Below, piece by piece: positions 42,571-55,225 of a DNA stretch of 64,000 bases. Under the pieces are notes generated by a model. That model did not search any database, was not told the DNA's origin, and saw only the letters and a program-made list of their open reading frames with translations. The stretch comes from Trissonchulus latispiculum (taxonomy: Eukaryota > Nematoda > Enoplea > Enoplida > Ironidae), in the NCBI GenBank assembly GCA_030248195.1, contig JASAND010006812.1, positions 1 through 64,000 on the forward strand, written 5' to 3'. Each line of letters starts with the position of its first letter. The stretch's first letter is position 1. The position numbers and the translations under genes were made by a program.

Positions 42571-43792
42571 TTTTCGGACCTTTTGATGGATTCTCCATTA
42601 ACATTATGCTGAACCTACAAAGAATTGAATAAGGTGTAAACTATCAAAGCGCAAAAATCTTTGTCATGTTCTCAAAATTTTGTTATTTGCAACATTCGAC
42701 TGCATCATGGAGATTTCTCATCTGCAACAGTTTTGAAGTCAAAATCCAAGCCGCCAAATACTGCACTCTAACTGGTATATGTAGTATTCTATGCAGTATT
42801 AGAGCATTCACTGTCGTGACCCGTCTGAATCCGATTTGTTTTGATCATTTCCAACCAGCTAATCCTGCAATTCATCTAAGTAAAGTTTTGTTCCACCATG
42901 TCCAGAATAGGGTTGTATTGATTCAGCTATTTCATTTTCGACTCGAGCCAGGTCAGTTTTTCAATTTCTCAAATATATACGATTCTATTCAATTCGATTT
43001 ACTTCTCCTAAAACTTGAAACGACTATATGCAGTTCGATTTTTTCCCATTTTGAACAAACTGCTATTCGATCCAGATTTCCAAAAGAGCGATTTTTGAAT
43101 CGATTTTTGATTTTTTATTTCTACACTAGATCACGATTGCGGGCACGATTTTATCAGGAATCTAAATCAGGGTGTCCATTGTTTGGTCATTCTCCAAACC
43201 TCGATTTATGTACGTATATGTCGTGGTCTTTTTGCGAAATTGGTCTTTTCGCGAAGTGCCCGGTCATATTAAGAAATTAGTTTAAACTATGCTCATTTCT
43301 GCTACCAGTCTGGTCCTTTCGCGAAAAGACGAAGCGTGTTGGGCTTTTTGCAAAATAAGTCAAATCAATATTATTTATAAAATCTGATTCATTTATGATG
43401 CAAAATTTATGGGGTCTGACATGCATATTAGCAAGAGTTTATAATACCAAGAGTAAGACACTCAGCTCTTCCCAACAGAATAAGCTTGCAAGATGCTCGA
43501 AACATTAAGGCCGAAATCTCGGGGGGCTTCTCAGCGTGTAAGCATTCGGTCTTATTGTAGATGTCAATGTACTTGTTGTTGTTATTGGTGCTGTCGACTG
43601 GACCCACCTCTTTTAGAATGAATATATATGAAATTGTTTTGAGAATGTAGTAGAAATTGCAGTTTTGTAGAAATTTTGAGGAGCTTTGTCGGCTAAAGTG
43701 AATACGAAGTGATCGCGTAAATTACTAATGCTTGCTTTACTTTCTTTATTACTTCATTATTTTCTGGCCAGGTTTGCAGGATTCCGTGGATG
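42571..43792. other. Stretch without confirmed gene
   Basis: A 204-aa ATG frame (42666-43280) is open but Phe/Leu/Ser/Arg-rich and without motifs; I treat it as chance. 43220-43340 has TTTTCGCGAAGTGCC and TTTCGCGAAAAGAC palindromic words. 43430-43475 resembles the end of the 13456 MITE. Confidence 0.4.
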
Positions 43793-43940
43793 ACCAGGTT
43801 ACCGGTCAACAGCCCCACTGACAACTTGCCCACGGTCATTTATCTCACCATACAATTGCCCCACTGGACAACTTCACCACTGCGACTGCCCCACTGACAA
43901 CTGCCCTACAGAATTTTATTTTCAGATTCAGGTGTACAGA
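43793..43940. repeat. Solitary end of foldback G
   Basis: GGTTACCGGTCAAC, then GCCCCACTGACAAC-type words and TTTTCAGATTCAGGTGTA as at 30295 and (inverted) 35641. No inverted partner nearby. Confidence 0.7.
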
Positions 43941-44720
43941 CGGTTTCTCGGGAATTTCCAATGCTTTCGAAGTGCTCGCAAAAGTGGTTCGTTAAATAAT
44001 GCACATAAACACAACGGCACCGTTAATATTCAACAGATTTAATTTTGCATAAACAGTTCTTACTTTACATTGCGGCTGCAACCGATCAACGTAAATCATG
44101 TGAAACCATCGTAACTTTTGATAGAAACCATGTAGAGAAGAAATATGCACATCATTTTAAAGCCCTTTTTGGTGCTTGTTCACATGGTAGAGTCAAAGAA
44201 ATTATACAAAACTGAAATAAAATTTTGATTATTTGAGCTTGCGCAAAGCCACGATGGTAGCCAGCCAATTATGCGCTCCTTGACACCAAATTTTTGTGTA
44301 AAGTACCAAGATAACGTATGCATACAAAGATTACGTAGAAAATCCCGCGAGTGGTAGTACCACCTTAAATACACTTCCTTTTGTACAGACAGCAAGCCAA
44401 TCAACACATCGTAGTAGGCCAGCAACTTTTTGTGCACTAGGTTTCGATTTTTGCACAGGCCTGTAGCTCGAGAAATTGCAATTTGAAAATTGAAAAATTA
44501 ATTTGATGCAAACATTTAATGCCTAATGTGTGCAGATCTTCTGTTTCCCAGTTTTGTCAATTTTAAGGCTTGTTGTAGAAGAAAAGCCTAAATCCTGTCA
44601 GAAACTGCAAAAAAATTATTAATAACAGATTTCTTCCAATAAAAAGCAATGTCTTAACAATTTGTACCAATCGTAGTGCTTGGAATTTTTTAAATTTTAT
44701 TTTACAATAGGTTTCTCGCA
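43941..44720. other. Non-coding stretch
   Basis: No feature supported; 44180-44437 is open on the minus strand without motifs. Confidence 0.35.
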
Positions 44721-45760
44721 TAGGTGTGTTAGGAAAGGGGACAGAGAAACCTCACGTCACACCCACCTCCCCCCCCCACCCCCTCCCCCAGGGCGGAATT
44801 TGTGCTAAGGGGACATAGCATAGGATAGTTGTGTTAAGGGGCGGGTGTGGATACGCCATAGGTCGGTGTACCTGAGATTTGGGGGTGGGGGGAGGTTCCC
44901 CCGCAACTTCTTTTGGGGGGCCCTCTGGACACCATAGTTTCCTTTGAGGGGGGGGGGGTGTGGTTGGGTTGGGGGTATCTCCATCTTCCCCAAAATTTTC
45001 GACCAACGTTACCCCGCCCCTCAGATTTGTTTATTTAGCCTCCTCCAGCTTTCGGCTACGCCCCCCCCCCTCCCGAACCGAACCCCCCAACGATTTTTGG
45101 ACCCAAGAAGTTGCTGAGTTTGGCTGAAAAACCTTGAGAAATCGTTGGGGTAGGGGAGGGGGTAGCCGGAGTCAGAGTCTGTGGGCCCGGCCGGTTTGAG
45201 GTGGGGGTGGGGGTGGGGTCCGGAAAAATCGAATTTGGGGGGCAAAAATTTTTCGGTCAAAAATTTAGAAAATTTCGCGAATTCGCTGAAAAAACGTTAT
45301 TTCCAGCTAAAAATCAACAATATATATGTATTTCTTCATTTTTGCTCATATACTCGAAAAACATATTTTTCTGAAAAAATTCTAATTTTTGCAAAAAAAT
45401 CGAATTTTTGCAAAAAATTTCAAATTTTTACTAATTTTGTGGCAAAAATTTTCGAAATTTTGATCGTTGGGTCTGGAAAATTTGGGTGGGTGGGATCTGG
45501 GATTTGGCCATTTGGGGGTGGGGTCTGCCTCCAAAATTTCGAGGGTGGGGTCGGCACTTTTCCATTTGGGGGGAGGGGTTCCGGTTCCCCGCCACCCCCT
45601 CCAGGCATAGGTGTAACGGAGATTTGGGGGGGGCCCTCCGGAGATCCCCCCAACCCCCCCCAGGACCCCCCCCAACCCTCCCCCAAAAAATTTTTCAATT
45701 TTTATGTCAAAAATCGCATTTTCAGCCGTTTGTAATACTAATAAACATCGAATCATGAAG
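44721..45760. repeat. G/C homopolymer-rich repeat cluster
   Basis: GCATAGGTGT-type ends (44718, 44855, 45604) are followed by GAGATTTGGGGG and long G-runs; C-run counterparts are at 44765-44795, 45061-45070 and 45650-45680. It looks like overlapping, decayed G-run MITEs. Open frames of 75-184 aa on both strands are low-complexity artefacts. Confidence 0.6.
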
Positions 45761-45979
45761 TAATTTTTACATTAGACAGTGGTTTTAAACTCTAAAACTT
45801 GATTGTTCAGGTGTTTCTAAGTTCAAAAGAAGGCTAATATTCAGTCAAAAAGTCCATAAAACTATTAAAAACTTGTATTTCTCCAATAACAAGTACATTA
45901 AGCCAAAAATTTGGGACTTTTTGAAAATTTTTGCAAAATTTACCCTAAAAATACCATTTATGGCCAATTTTTCGCGCCT

Positions 45980-46150
45980 TCGGCGCGACTACCCCCCCCC
46001 CCCCCCCCCCGGGTGGGGGGGGGGGACGTCCCCCCCCCCAAAATTTCGGGGGGGGGGGGGGGTTGAAAAAATGCTTGGGTGGATACCCCCCCCCCCCCCA
46101 ACCCCCCCCCCCCCACCATACACCTATGCATCCAGGTACACCTATGCTGA
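45980..46150. repeat. Extreme C/G homopolymer block
   Basis: About 18 C (from 45992) then GGG and 10 G, nine C, about 16 G near 46050, and C-runs at 46087-46115, ending in CACCTATGCATCCAGGTAC. It can form hairpins and quadruplexes; run lengths may be unreliable. Confidence 0.7.
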
Positions 46151-46377
46151 AAAATGGGAATTTTTTGAAAACTTTTTCTTAAATGTTGGTTTAAAATCAC
46201 TTTAAAACGGTGCAAAAACACCTTGAACGTTAAAAACAAGCATTATTTTGAAGAAAAAAAGAAATTACTAAATTACAGAAATTATTGCCTTTTTTGTCCA
46301 TTTTTCGAAATTTCTGAGGTCCAAATTCTGGGGGAGGGTTGGGGGGTATATACCCCCATCACATTTCGGGGGTAGAC

Positions 46378-46718
46378 CAGTAGCGGCGCCAGGATTTTTT
46401 GAAGGGGGGGGCCCGACCCAAATCTCCGGCGACCTTTTTTTGGGAAATCCAAAAATTTTTGCCACATTTTGGCAAATTTTACCTTCATTTCCCAAAAAAT
46501 CTCAAATTGTAGCAAAAATTTTTTTATTTTTAGCAAAAATTTTTCAATTTTTAGCAAACATTTGCCGATTTTTAAAAAAAATTTCTTAAAAACACTCAAA
46601 TAATGCATATAAACAGCTGAAAAATTTTTCAAGGGGGGCCCGAGCCCGACACCCCAAAGGGAGGGGCCCAAATCGCAAGGGGGGGGGGCTGGGCCCCCCC
46701 CCCCTGGCGCCGCCACTG
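46378..46718. mobile_element. 341-bp hAT-type G-run MITE
   Basis: The ends CAGTAGCGGCGCCAGG and the complement of CAGTGGCGGCGCCAGG carry 8-bp TSDs with one mismatch (GGGTAGAC 46370-46377, GGGTCGAC 46719-46726). G-runs follow both ends and an A/T-rich core lies between. Confidence 0.82.
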
Positions 46719-47441
46719 GGGTCGACCACCAAAATCCCAAGATTTACCCCCCGCCCCCGCCCGAGACCCTTCAAAGCTGCCCCGCAGAATCGTATCGCAG
46801 TGGTCAAATTTGGTATATACCAAATGAATGCCCTGAGTGAGGTGAGCAACTTTTGTCATAGAATTGCATGCTCAAAGTGGCTGTAGAGTTTTGCGATGGG
46901 GTGGGGTGGGGACTTATATAAGGGGGGCTGCTAAAGGTTTGCCCCAACTTTATCCGATTGGCCTACTTTTTGGCGAAGATATAGAGCATGGGAGTGGTCA
47001 AAAAATATTGGGTACTGAGATCAAAGCACAGCCATGTGCAGCCGTCGGGTTTATGTGCCCGATCCCCCGTTTTTCACAACTACCAACATAATTAATTAAA
47101 AATCTCTGCTGGCTGCAAAACCCGAGCTTCAAAGATGCCATTTGCAAATATGATTTGGCAGATGTGCCCCTATCTGCTGAAAAAACTAGACGTCTGTATC
47201 TTATCTGCATCTCTGGGAATTACTCTTCAAAGTTGAAGTTTCAGCAAAAATTTAAAATTTTTTGGCTAACGAAAGGAAAATTTTATTACTGGTGCTAGCT
47301 ATAAGGCTGTAATTTGGCATACAACGAGACCCTATAGGAGTACTCATTTGTGCCAAATGGCAAGAAATTCTGCCGCTTGAAAAATTTATGTCAACTTTAA
47401 TCTTCAAAAATCGCCAAAATCGCCTTTTTGAGGCAATGGTA

Positions 47442-48525
47442 TAGTCAAACGGGGAAAAACTCACTCGCCAATGCGGGAAAAAACCCACCCCTAGTGTGGG
47501 CTTACCGGTATGAGCTATCTAGGATTTTAATAGCCTATCTTGAAGAGCATCCAAAATAACCCTGGAGGGTGTATTATGGTAGCTCCCACTGCTTCCCTGC
47601 AAATGTTTTGGGACTTTGAAATTTTTGGAAATTTTGTTTCGACCAAGTGCCGAGATTTGGCAAAATTTGCCGGGCCACCCTGAACTACTGGAAAGACTTA
47701 GACCAAAGCGGATTATATATATGTACCTGTAGGGCATCTGTTGCGCTTCATGATGATATATGTCACACTGCTCTGACCCCTCCGGTGCGACCTGAGGGTG
47801 ACCTGGAGTTGGCGGGAAAAAAACCCACGGCGGGAAAAACCCACTTTTCAAAATTAAATTTTTTTCTAACCATTGACCGGAAAGGTCAAACCAACACATA
47901 CATTTGTTTAATAGACCTATAGACTAAATTGGTATAGGTTTTACCTGGGTTCGTACTGTTATGGGTGGTCCAGGGGGTCTAAATCGGACACGGTGCCATT
48001 TCAAGCCAAAATTTTAATTTTGACCAAAAATGCTTATTTTTGCCTTAAAATGGGTCTAGTTTGGCTCTAAATACAAGAAAAACACGTTTTCTACACGATA
48101 GGATGCTTAAACCGCCGAAAATAAACAGTTTTAAAAAATTTCCAAAATTTGCCTATGTTTATGTGGTAAAGATACAACATTTTCAAATGACCATATGACC
48201 TCAATTTTAGTACAAAAACTAATATATATATTTTGATGCAGTTGTATATACTAAAAACAACCCGCTCTTTCATTTGGGATGGTTAGAAATGCTCCTGGCA
48301 GCTTGCCAAAAATTTTTTGGGGTGGGTTTTTTCCCGCATATGGGTTTTTTCCCGCCAGTTTGGGACAATTTTTCTCGCTAACGGCACACCCTAGAGAGGT
48401 GTTCTATAGCTCATAAGAAAGCTTACGACTAGGCCTAGCTACCTGTATAATCAGCAGTTCGATATGTCAAACCATTAAAAAGTTGTGGCCAAAAATCTGA
48501 AAGTGGGTTTTTTCCCGCTTGACTA
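47442..48525. mobile_element. TA-flanked foldback A, copy 1 (1,084 bp)
   Basis: It starts TAGTCAAACGGGGAAAAAC and ends TTTTTTCCCGCTTGACTA, flanked by TA. GCGGGAAAAAACCCAC words recur in both halves. Copies 2 and 3 are at 57682-58753 (inverted) and 61584-62688. No ORF of significance. Confidence 0.87.
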
Positions 48526-48741
48526 TATATATATACCTCAGAAATCGAAAAAATCACATTTTTGAAACTAAAATTTTTTGAGATATTTCAACTCAGCGTG
48601 GTCGAAAACACACCCACAAACGATTTCAGTTCGATTAGTGAAGGTTTGCGACTTCTATGGCTGCAGAAAGCCTGTACACTGGATCCGACAGACTGAAAAT
48701 GGCGATTTTGGCCATTCGGCAAAAATGAGTACTCCTATAGG

Positions 48742-48977
48742 CAGGCCCGCAACCAGGATTTTGAAAAGGGGGGGTCCAAGGTACAACGCAAGGGAGGGTC
48801 TGGGGGGGGGCGGAGCCCCCCAGAAGTTGAAGAATTTTTGCATTTTTGCCCAAAAACACTACATTGAACGTTTATTTCTTGCAAAAAGTGAATTATCGCG
48901 CCGAAGGTCATTTTGTCATCCCAAAAGGGGGGGGTCTAGACCCCTTGAACCCCCCCCCCCCCCTGGGTGCGGCCTTG
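48742..48977. mobile_element. 236-bp hAT-type G-run MITE with preserved empty site
   Basis: The ends CAGGCCCGCAACCAGG and the complement of CAAGGCCGCACCCAGG are flanked by identical 8-bp TSDs CCTATAGG (48734-48741, 48978-48985). The opposite palindrome arm at about 47331-47338 has a single CCTATAGG in the same context. Confidence 0.9.
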
Positions 48978-49823
48978 CCTATAGGGTCTCGTTGTATGCC
49001 AAATTACAGCCTTATAGCTCGCACCAGTAATAAGTTTTCCTTTCGTTAGCCAAAAATTTTAAATTTTTGCTGAAACTTCAACTTTGAAGAGTAATTCCCA
49101 GAGATGCAGATAAGATACAGACGTCTAGTTTTTTCAGCAGATAGGGGCACATCTGCCAAATCATATTTGCAAATGGCAACTTTGAAGCTCGGGTTTTGCA
49201 GCCAGCAGAGATTTTTAATTAATTATGTTGGTAGTTGTGAAAAGCGAGGGGTCGGGCACATAAACCCAACGGCTGCACATGGCTGGAAGGCAGCTAAGAT
49301 CTCAGTACGCGATATTTTTTTGACCACACCCATGCCCTACATCTTCGCCAGAAAGTAGGCCAATCGGACAAAGTCGGGGAAAGTCAATTTTAGTACCCTC
49401 CCCCCCTTAAGCGATTTTCGGTCAAAAATGAAATTTTTCAAATGTGGTCAAATTTGGTACCAAATGAATGCCCTGAGTGAGGTGAGCAACTTTTGTCATA
49501 GAATTATATGCTCAAAGTGGCTGTAGAGTTCTGCGGTGGGGTGGGGACGTAGGGTATTTTGGGTCGAATATGAAATTTTCCAAAAGTGGTCAAAATAGTG
49601 TCTGCTTGCGCATGGTGTTTGGAAATATATTATATTGGTTCTTTTTGCGCATACATATGTAAAAGAATAAAAAACAATAACAAAAATGCTCCTTCGTCGC
49701 ATCTGAAATACATATGACTCATAGTACTCTCAGACAGGTTGTACAAACACGGAAACCAGCCTGTAAAATGCATATGAGTGGCGTTGAGGTTGTAAATTAA
49801 GGAAAACAAGTTGCAACGGCTTA

Positions 49824-52800
49824 TAGAGGTCGGGGAAAAACCAACCCGCAAGTGGTGGGGAAAAAACCAACCCCCCGTTTGGGCGATGGGGATCAGCTAG
49901 CGGGCTCAGATTTTACATGCAAGTTGGTAGGGCCCATCCCACCTACCACACCAAATTTGAGCTACATCGGACCACTTTTGAGCATTTTGTGACATTTTGA
50001 AAATTTTGGCATTTTTGACCCCCCCAAAATTCAAAATTTGCCTATTTTTGAAGACCTGTAAAAAGTTTTCTATAGCAGTTAGTTTCTATAGCAATAGTTT
50101 CTATGAGAACAACATGTGCTCTTTCCAAAAATGTCGGTCTCGCCTTCCTGCGACGCGTGGCAAGCTGCCAGCAGAATTTTTACAAAATGGGAAAAAACCA
50201 AGGGGTGGGAAAAAACCAATTTTTGCTTTTGCTGCCAAACTCCCAAAAATGGTTCTTAGTTGCTCGAAAGTCATCCACATAGCAAGTTTAATGCGTTCTT
50301 TCACGTGAACAGCTCAAAATTGCATTTGGACTTGGGAATTTTGTGCTAGCCGGTAAAAACCTCATTTCGGCGGCTGTTTGGCTCAGCTAAAGTGGTCAGA
50401 ATGTACTCTGGGACAAAGAAATACGCGAAAAAACACTGAAACAACGTTTATTTTAATTTATTTCATCGAATTTCGAAAGATTTACAAATTTTTGCATTTT
50501 AACATAGAAACTGGCAAATTTGATGAAACCTAGCCAGTTGATGCTGCAAATATTGATATTTGATTTTCTCACCTATATAAGTGCAGATATGAAGTCAGCG
50601 ACGCCGATTTAACCTGTTGCATGCATAAAATCGCTAATATGAGTTACCCTGACTGAATACTGGGGTTGGTTTTTTCCCATCGGTTGGTTTTTTCCCCGCC
50701 ATTGGTTTTTTACCCCGGCTAATTAACCGTTAATTACTGATCAGTGGCGCAGCCAGAACTCTGTGACGGGGCATGCGGACCAGGGTTTACGAAAATCGGG
50801 TCTGAGTTCTCCAAAATGTTTTTGCTGGGTTTTTATTTCCTACTGGATGGAGGGGGGGCGTAAACGGCCTAGGGTCACGTGACCTGTGTCGGGTTTACGC
50901 GACTGGTCAAAAGCTTTATTTCAAAGCCCCAGAAGTATATATATAAACTCCCCTATATAGGTTTTTCAGTGCGCAAAATTCAAATTTGACACTAGTTTTT
51001 AGGTATATATCTTTTTACCCCCAAGTTTTTTTGCACAGGCTGAACTTCGAATTTTGGTTCTCGGCCCCCGGGTCCAAAGTGGGTGCCCAGGCCAATATGC
51101 TTGACCTTTATTATTGATACCAGGAAGCTAGGAATACACTTATTTTGTGTTCTATTGCTCTAGTAAGCACAGAACAAATAATTTGGCGCAGTTATTTCGT
51201 ATCTGGAATGGTCACGTGACTTGGCCTAGGGTCACGTGACCTGAATCGGATCACGTGACTGACCAAAAATTTTATTTCAAGGTCCCAGAAACCTAAACAC
51301 TCGCCTATATAGGTTTTTCAGTGCGCAAAATTCAAATTTGACACTAGTTTTTACGTATCTTTTACCCACATGGGTGATCCTGATCACCCCTTTCGTCCGG
51401 AGGATCCGGACCGGGTTCACAAGCCGGACAGTCTGCCAGAAGCAGCAGAGGCAGCTAAAAACATGTTTTTGGAGGCGCTGAGCTCGAATTTGGCATTAGT
51501 TTTGTCCTAGCGGTTGTCCCAGAGGCTTTTTATGCGTTGTCCCGGAAATTCCCCCCCATTCCCCCTGGCTACGCGCCTGTATATACATATATATATATAC
51601 ATAATTTTTGTTTTTTTTCTGCTTTTCTCCTTTCTGCTTCTAAATTTTGCGGACTTTCGAAACCTGACAGGGGGGCGCCCCTCCAGCCCCCTTGGGTGCG
51701 CCCCTCTGAGTTGGGCCTCGGCAGCCAAACTTATGTGAATTTTTGGGTGATTGGCTTCTCGGCGGGCGTCAGAAATATATATTTAACGACAAGTTCGCAA
51801 ACTCAGGATTCCTATTCGCAAACTCAGGATTTTTAACAAAATTTTCATTTTTCAGCCTAAAAACCACTTAAAATCTGGTTTTTGGCAAGTGCAGCAGGTC
51901 TGGAGGCGTGTTACAACTGAGAGTTCTGATGGCAGTGGAAGCTGTGGGCTGGGTTTTCACCCGACACCCGCTACAGTTATGTTTATGTTGAGTTGCTAGG
52001 CTGGGTTTGCACCCGACACCTAAGTTCTGATGCAGTGAATCGTCAAGCTCAGGTCCTTGAAACAGCACAAGATTCGTTTATTTCTAGACTACATATCTGA
52101 CATACAACACCGAGCATCACAGACAAAACAAGATAGCTTACTTTTTACAAACAGCATCGGCTTATATTCACTGCAATGGTCCCGCCCCTTACGGGTTTAC
52201 TGTAATTCTTAGAAGCACATTTGCTCTGTTTTTGTGAGCTTCAAAGTTCTGTTGTTCCAAAAGCAAGGCACAAAGACGTCAGCAGAGAGCGGCTTCTTTT
52301 CAAGTCACTGCAACTTTTCATGTTTTTCTCCTAATTTTTGGCAGAACAGGAAATACAAAAACTTGTAAAAATCTTGCATAACATTCGTCAATTTTTAGAT
52401 TCTTGGAACTCGCTAAAAGCCAGCCTGAATTGCAAATTTCTAGCGAATAGAGAACGAGGCTGGCTTTCCACTTTTAGCCAATTAAAATCGAAGACAAAGT
52501 CCTACGGTAGTTTCAAGACTGCCAGTTTTGCAAAAGATTTCGCTGCAAGCAGCAGCAGCAGCAAAAGAACAGCAGCATCAAGGGAAACAAACAGCTATAA
52601 ACAACAGGCGCATAGAATATTAGGCTAAGCTTCATTAGGCAGCAATGAATTTTATTTTACTTGGCTATGTTTAATTTCATTTATTTTTTTGGTACGACAG
52701 ATAATTTTTGTTAAAAATTATATAATTGAATTTGTATTATTATTGTTACTAATGACTGTATGAAAGATTGAGTGAATGGCTGAGTGATGTTTTGTCTAAT

Positions 52801-53501
52801 TGCTGGTCCACGTGGAATTTGAATATTTAATTTTACCCTTGTGGCAGAAGCAATTTTACACAAAAATCCAAATTTCGAAAAATTCCAAAAATAGGCCCCC
52901 TTTTTGGGTGAGCACCCATGTAGCCCCCCATAAAAATTCCAAGGAATACGCGTAGTTGTTTTTGTGGTAGCTTTTGCATAAAATTTTCTTCCAGTTAGAG
53001 CTGAAATCTAGCTGCGTCAGGACAAACTTCATTTTGCTTCACGCCAAAAAGTTTGCGTTATGACGCAGCCCCTGACGCAAAAAACTATGCTTAGGAATAA
53101 AGCCGAAAATTGTGCTTGAATAAATTTAGATACATCTTCACTGTTGACTTTAAAAGTAGGGTGCTTGAACAGACTCACACCGATATTCTAGTACTTTCAA
53201 AGGACAAACAGATTTAATTAGAAGCGAAATCAAGAAATTTTTGCATCTAGTTTGCTTTCCTTTCGTCGGGTTAATTTTTCTTATTTCCGAATCCTGACGG
53301 GGCATGCGGCCGCATGCCCCGCATGCCCCCTGGCTGCGCCCCTGTTACTGATTAACGACAGGACCTAGAGAGGCGATTTATATACCAAAATGACAGTCTA
53401 GACAGGGCTTGATAAAGAAAATAATTTATAGCCGGATTGCTCCACTGGGTAGTTCTGCAGAGTGCAAAAAGTGGCTACCTTGGTTTTTTCCCGGACCTCT
53501 A
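49824..53501. mobile_element. TA-flanked foldback B, interrupted by a hAT element
   Basis: The ends TAGAGGTCGGGGAAAAACC and GGTTTTTTCCCGGACCTCTA are flanked by TA. GGGAAAAAACCAA words recur at 49855, 50190, 50205, 50670 and 50685. Without the 2,603-bp insertion and one TSD it would be about 1,067 bp, the size of foldback A. Confidence 0.8.
50742..53344. mobile_element. hAT-type element, 2,603 bp, inside foldback B
   Basis: The ends CAGTGGCGCAGCCAG and the complement of CAGGGGCGCAGCCAG carry identical 8-bp TSDs TTACTGAT (50734-50741, 53345-53352). The interior includes a direct duplication of about 50 bp around GTTTTTCAGTGCGCAAAATT (50962, 51309) and another G-run MITE end at about 51540-51579. 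A 96-aa Lys/Ser-rich frame (52338-52628) does not look like a transposase. Confidence 0.88.
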
Positions 53502-53509
53502 TATATAAC

Positions 53510-54790
53510 ATATGAGCCTGTCCTACAACGAGGCTCATATTGGCGTCACAGTGCAGCCTTGTTAAAGATCATCAGATCATCTTCATCATATTAAAGAAAA
53601 AAACGAATGAATAGACATGCTTACTTACTTGCTTAGGCAGCAACATCGTGTCCGATGTATCGCTGGTATCCAACTTCATTCCAAGGTTTCATCGACCACT
53701 AAGCGCCACTGTGTTCTGTCGGCGGCAATCATTGACGCAATTTGAGCAACTTCTGCTTAACGTTCTGGCTAGTAGCAACTGCTAAAACCTTGAAATCTTG
53801 GCCAAAAAACGAGTGTAACCTAGCGATTTAAGAATATGCCTAAAACCATAGGTGAAGATTAGCATTCCTGGGCAACGAGTATAAAAATCAGTTCCAACCA
53901 CCACGACCGTTGCTGATTTCGGAGCTTTCAAGGTTTCCAGTAATATATATATCTGTGCTGGCTATCAGCAAGAAAATTTCATACAGAACTCAAAATTAAG
54001 AGAGCTTTCCGTTCATTCAAATTTCAAGTCATCGGTCAACATTTACGAAAATACTAGGCATTTTTTCGCGTCCTGGTCGACTAGTTGGGCATAGTAGCCC
54101 AAAATTTTTCATACGGGGCTACTTTGCACACGTTATCATAGGGGTCGCCTGAGCGACCCCTATAATATGTGTCAAAAGTCCCTGGAGACACCGTAAAATA
54201 AGCTGCGCAGAAGCTGCGCAAAATCCTGCGCAGATCCTGCGCAGATTTCATGCGCAAATTGTAGAGCACATCGAGTTTAGTATGTGTGCGAAGTTTCAGC
54301 CCCGTATCACTTTCCGTTAAAAAGTTGCGCCCCGGACCGGTTATGGCGGCGATGTTTTTTTCCGGTTTCTCCTATTTAATGGTCGTATTGTCCTGACTTT
54401 CCGCCTCTTTCACGTAATCTGCAGCGGAGGCCGGACCTAAAGGGGTATAGGGTCTGGTAGTACCCATGCACCATTTAAGAATCGCTACTTTTTTTGCGCC
54501 GCAGGTGCGCCACAGCGCCGCAGCGGCGCCGCAAAGTCGGCTCAGAGCGAAAAGTGACCATTTTTGTGGTCGCTGCGCAGCTCGAACATTAAGAGCTGGA
54601 GCCGATTTCTTCTTATATTCAGAAACTACATATATTGAACTAACTAAATAGCTAAGTCTCGTTTCTCTATCTGTTCCCATGCGACCACAGTGGCCGGTCA
54701 AAAATGGTGAAAATTCGAAAAATGAAAAATCGAAATTTCTCGCTGTGTATTCAACTTAGAAAGCTCAATTCTTTCATACAAAGGTTTTCT
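53510..54790. other. Non-coding, with small hairpins
   Basis: A perfect hairpin AGGGGTCGC-CTGA-GCGACCCCT lies near 54140. The word TGCGCAG is repeated five or six times at 54200-54245. No gene. Confidence 0.4.
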
Positions 54791-54799
54791 GGCACGGCG

Positions 54800-55205
54800 A
54801 ATTGATTCCCGTAAGCAGTTTTTTTGCCGTCGGACCAACCCATATTGCTGGGCTAGTTCCACTTTGCTGTCCGGGAGGGTCAAGTCGGTACCGATTTCCA
54901 AGAACACCATATAGGACTGTGCATAGCTTTTCAAACTTTGTCCATAGGGGTTTTCTGGTGCGCCCAGCTCATTTCCGGTGTCCGTTTTGCCGTCCGACCC
55001 ACCCATTTTTGCTGGGCTGGTTCCACTTTGCTGTCGGGAGGGTCAAGTCGGTACCGACTTCCAAGAACACCATATAGGACTGTGCATAGCCTCTCAAAAC
55101 TTTGTCCATAGGGGTTTTCTGGTGCGCCCAGCTCATTTCCGGTGTCCGTTTTGCCGTCCGACCCACCCATTTTGCTGGGCTGGTTCCACTTTGCCGTTTG
55201 AAGGG
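54800..55205. repeat. Tandem repeat, about 2.4 units of 164 bp
   Basis: GCTGGGCTGGTTCCACTTTG starts at 54847 (one mismatch), 55011 and 55174. Units contain CAAGTCGGTACCGA and GTCCATAGGGGTTTTCTGG. The minus-strand frames it generates (65-102 aa) mirror the repeat and are not credible genes. Confidence 0.88.
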
Positions 55206-55225
55206 TAAATCGGGTAGGGGGTCAA

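Larger units (their letters stand above)
46938..49383. repeat. Large inverted repeat with a TA-foldback at its centre
   Basis: The left arm 46938-47440 and the right arm about 48690-49383 are inverted copies (for example CTGCTGGCTGCAAAACCCGA near 47107 and its complement near 49192). The centre holds foldback A1. The right arm contains an extra MITE at 48742-48977. Confidence 0.8.

Noticed and set aside
42666..43280. 204-aa ATG ORF
   Set aside because: No motifs, Phe/Leu/Ser-rich composition expected from the local T-rich sequence, no splice or promoter context, in repeat-derived DNA.
45181..46859. Several ORFs of 75-184 aa on both strands
   Set aside because: All are Gly- or Pro-rich translations of G- and C-runs.
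54698..55208. Overlapping ORFs of 65-102 aa repeating the same peptide
   Set aside because: They arise from the 164-bp tandem repeat and occur on both strands.
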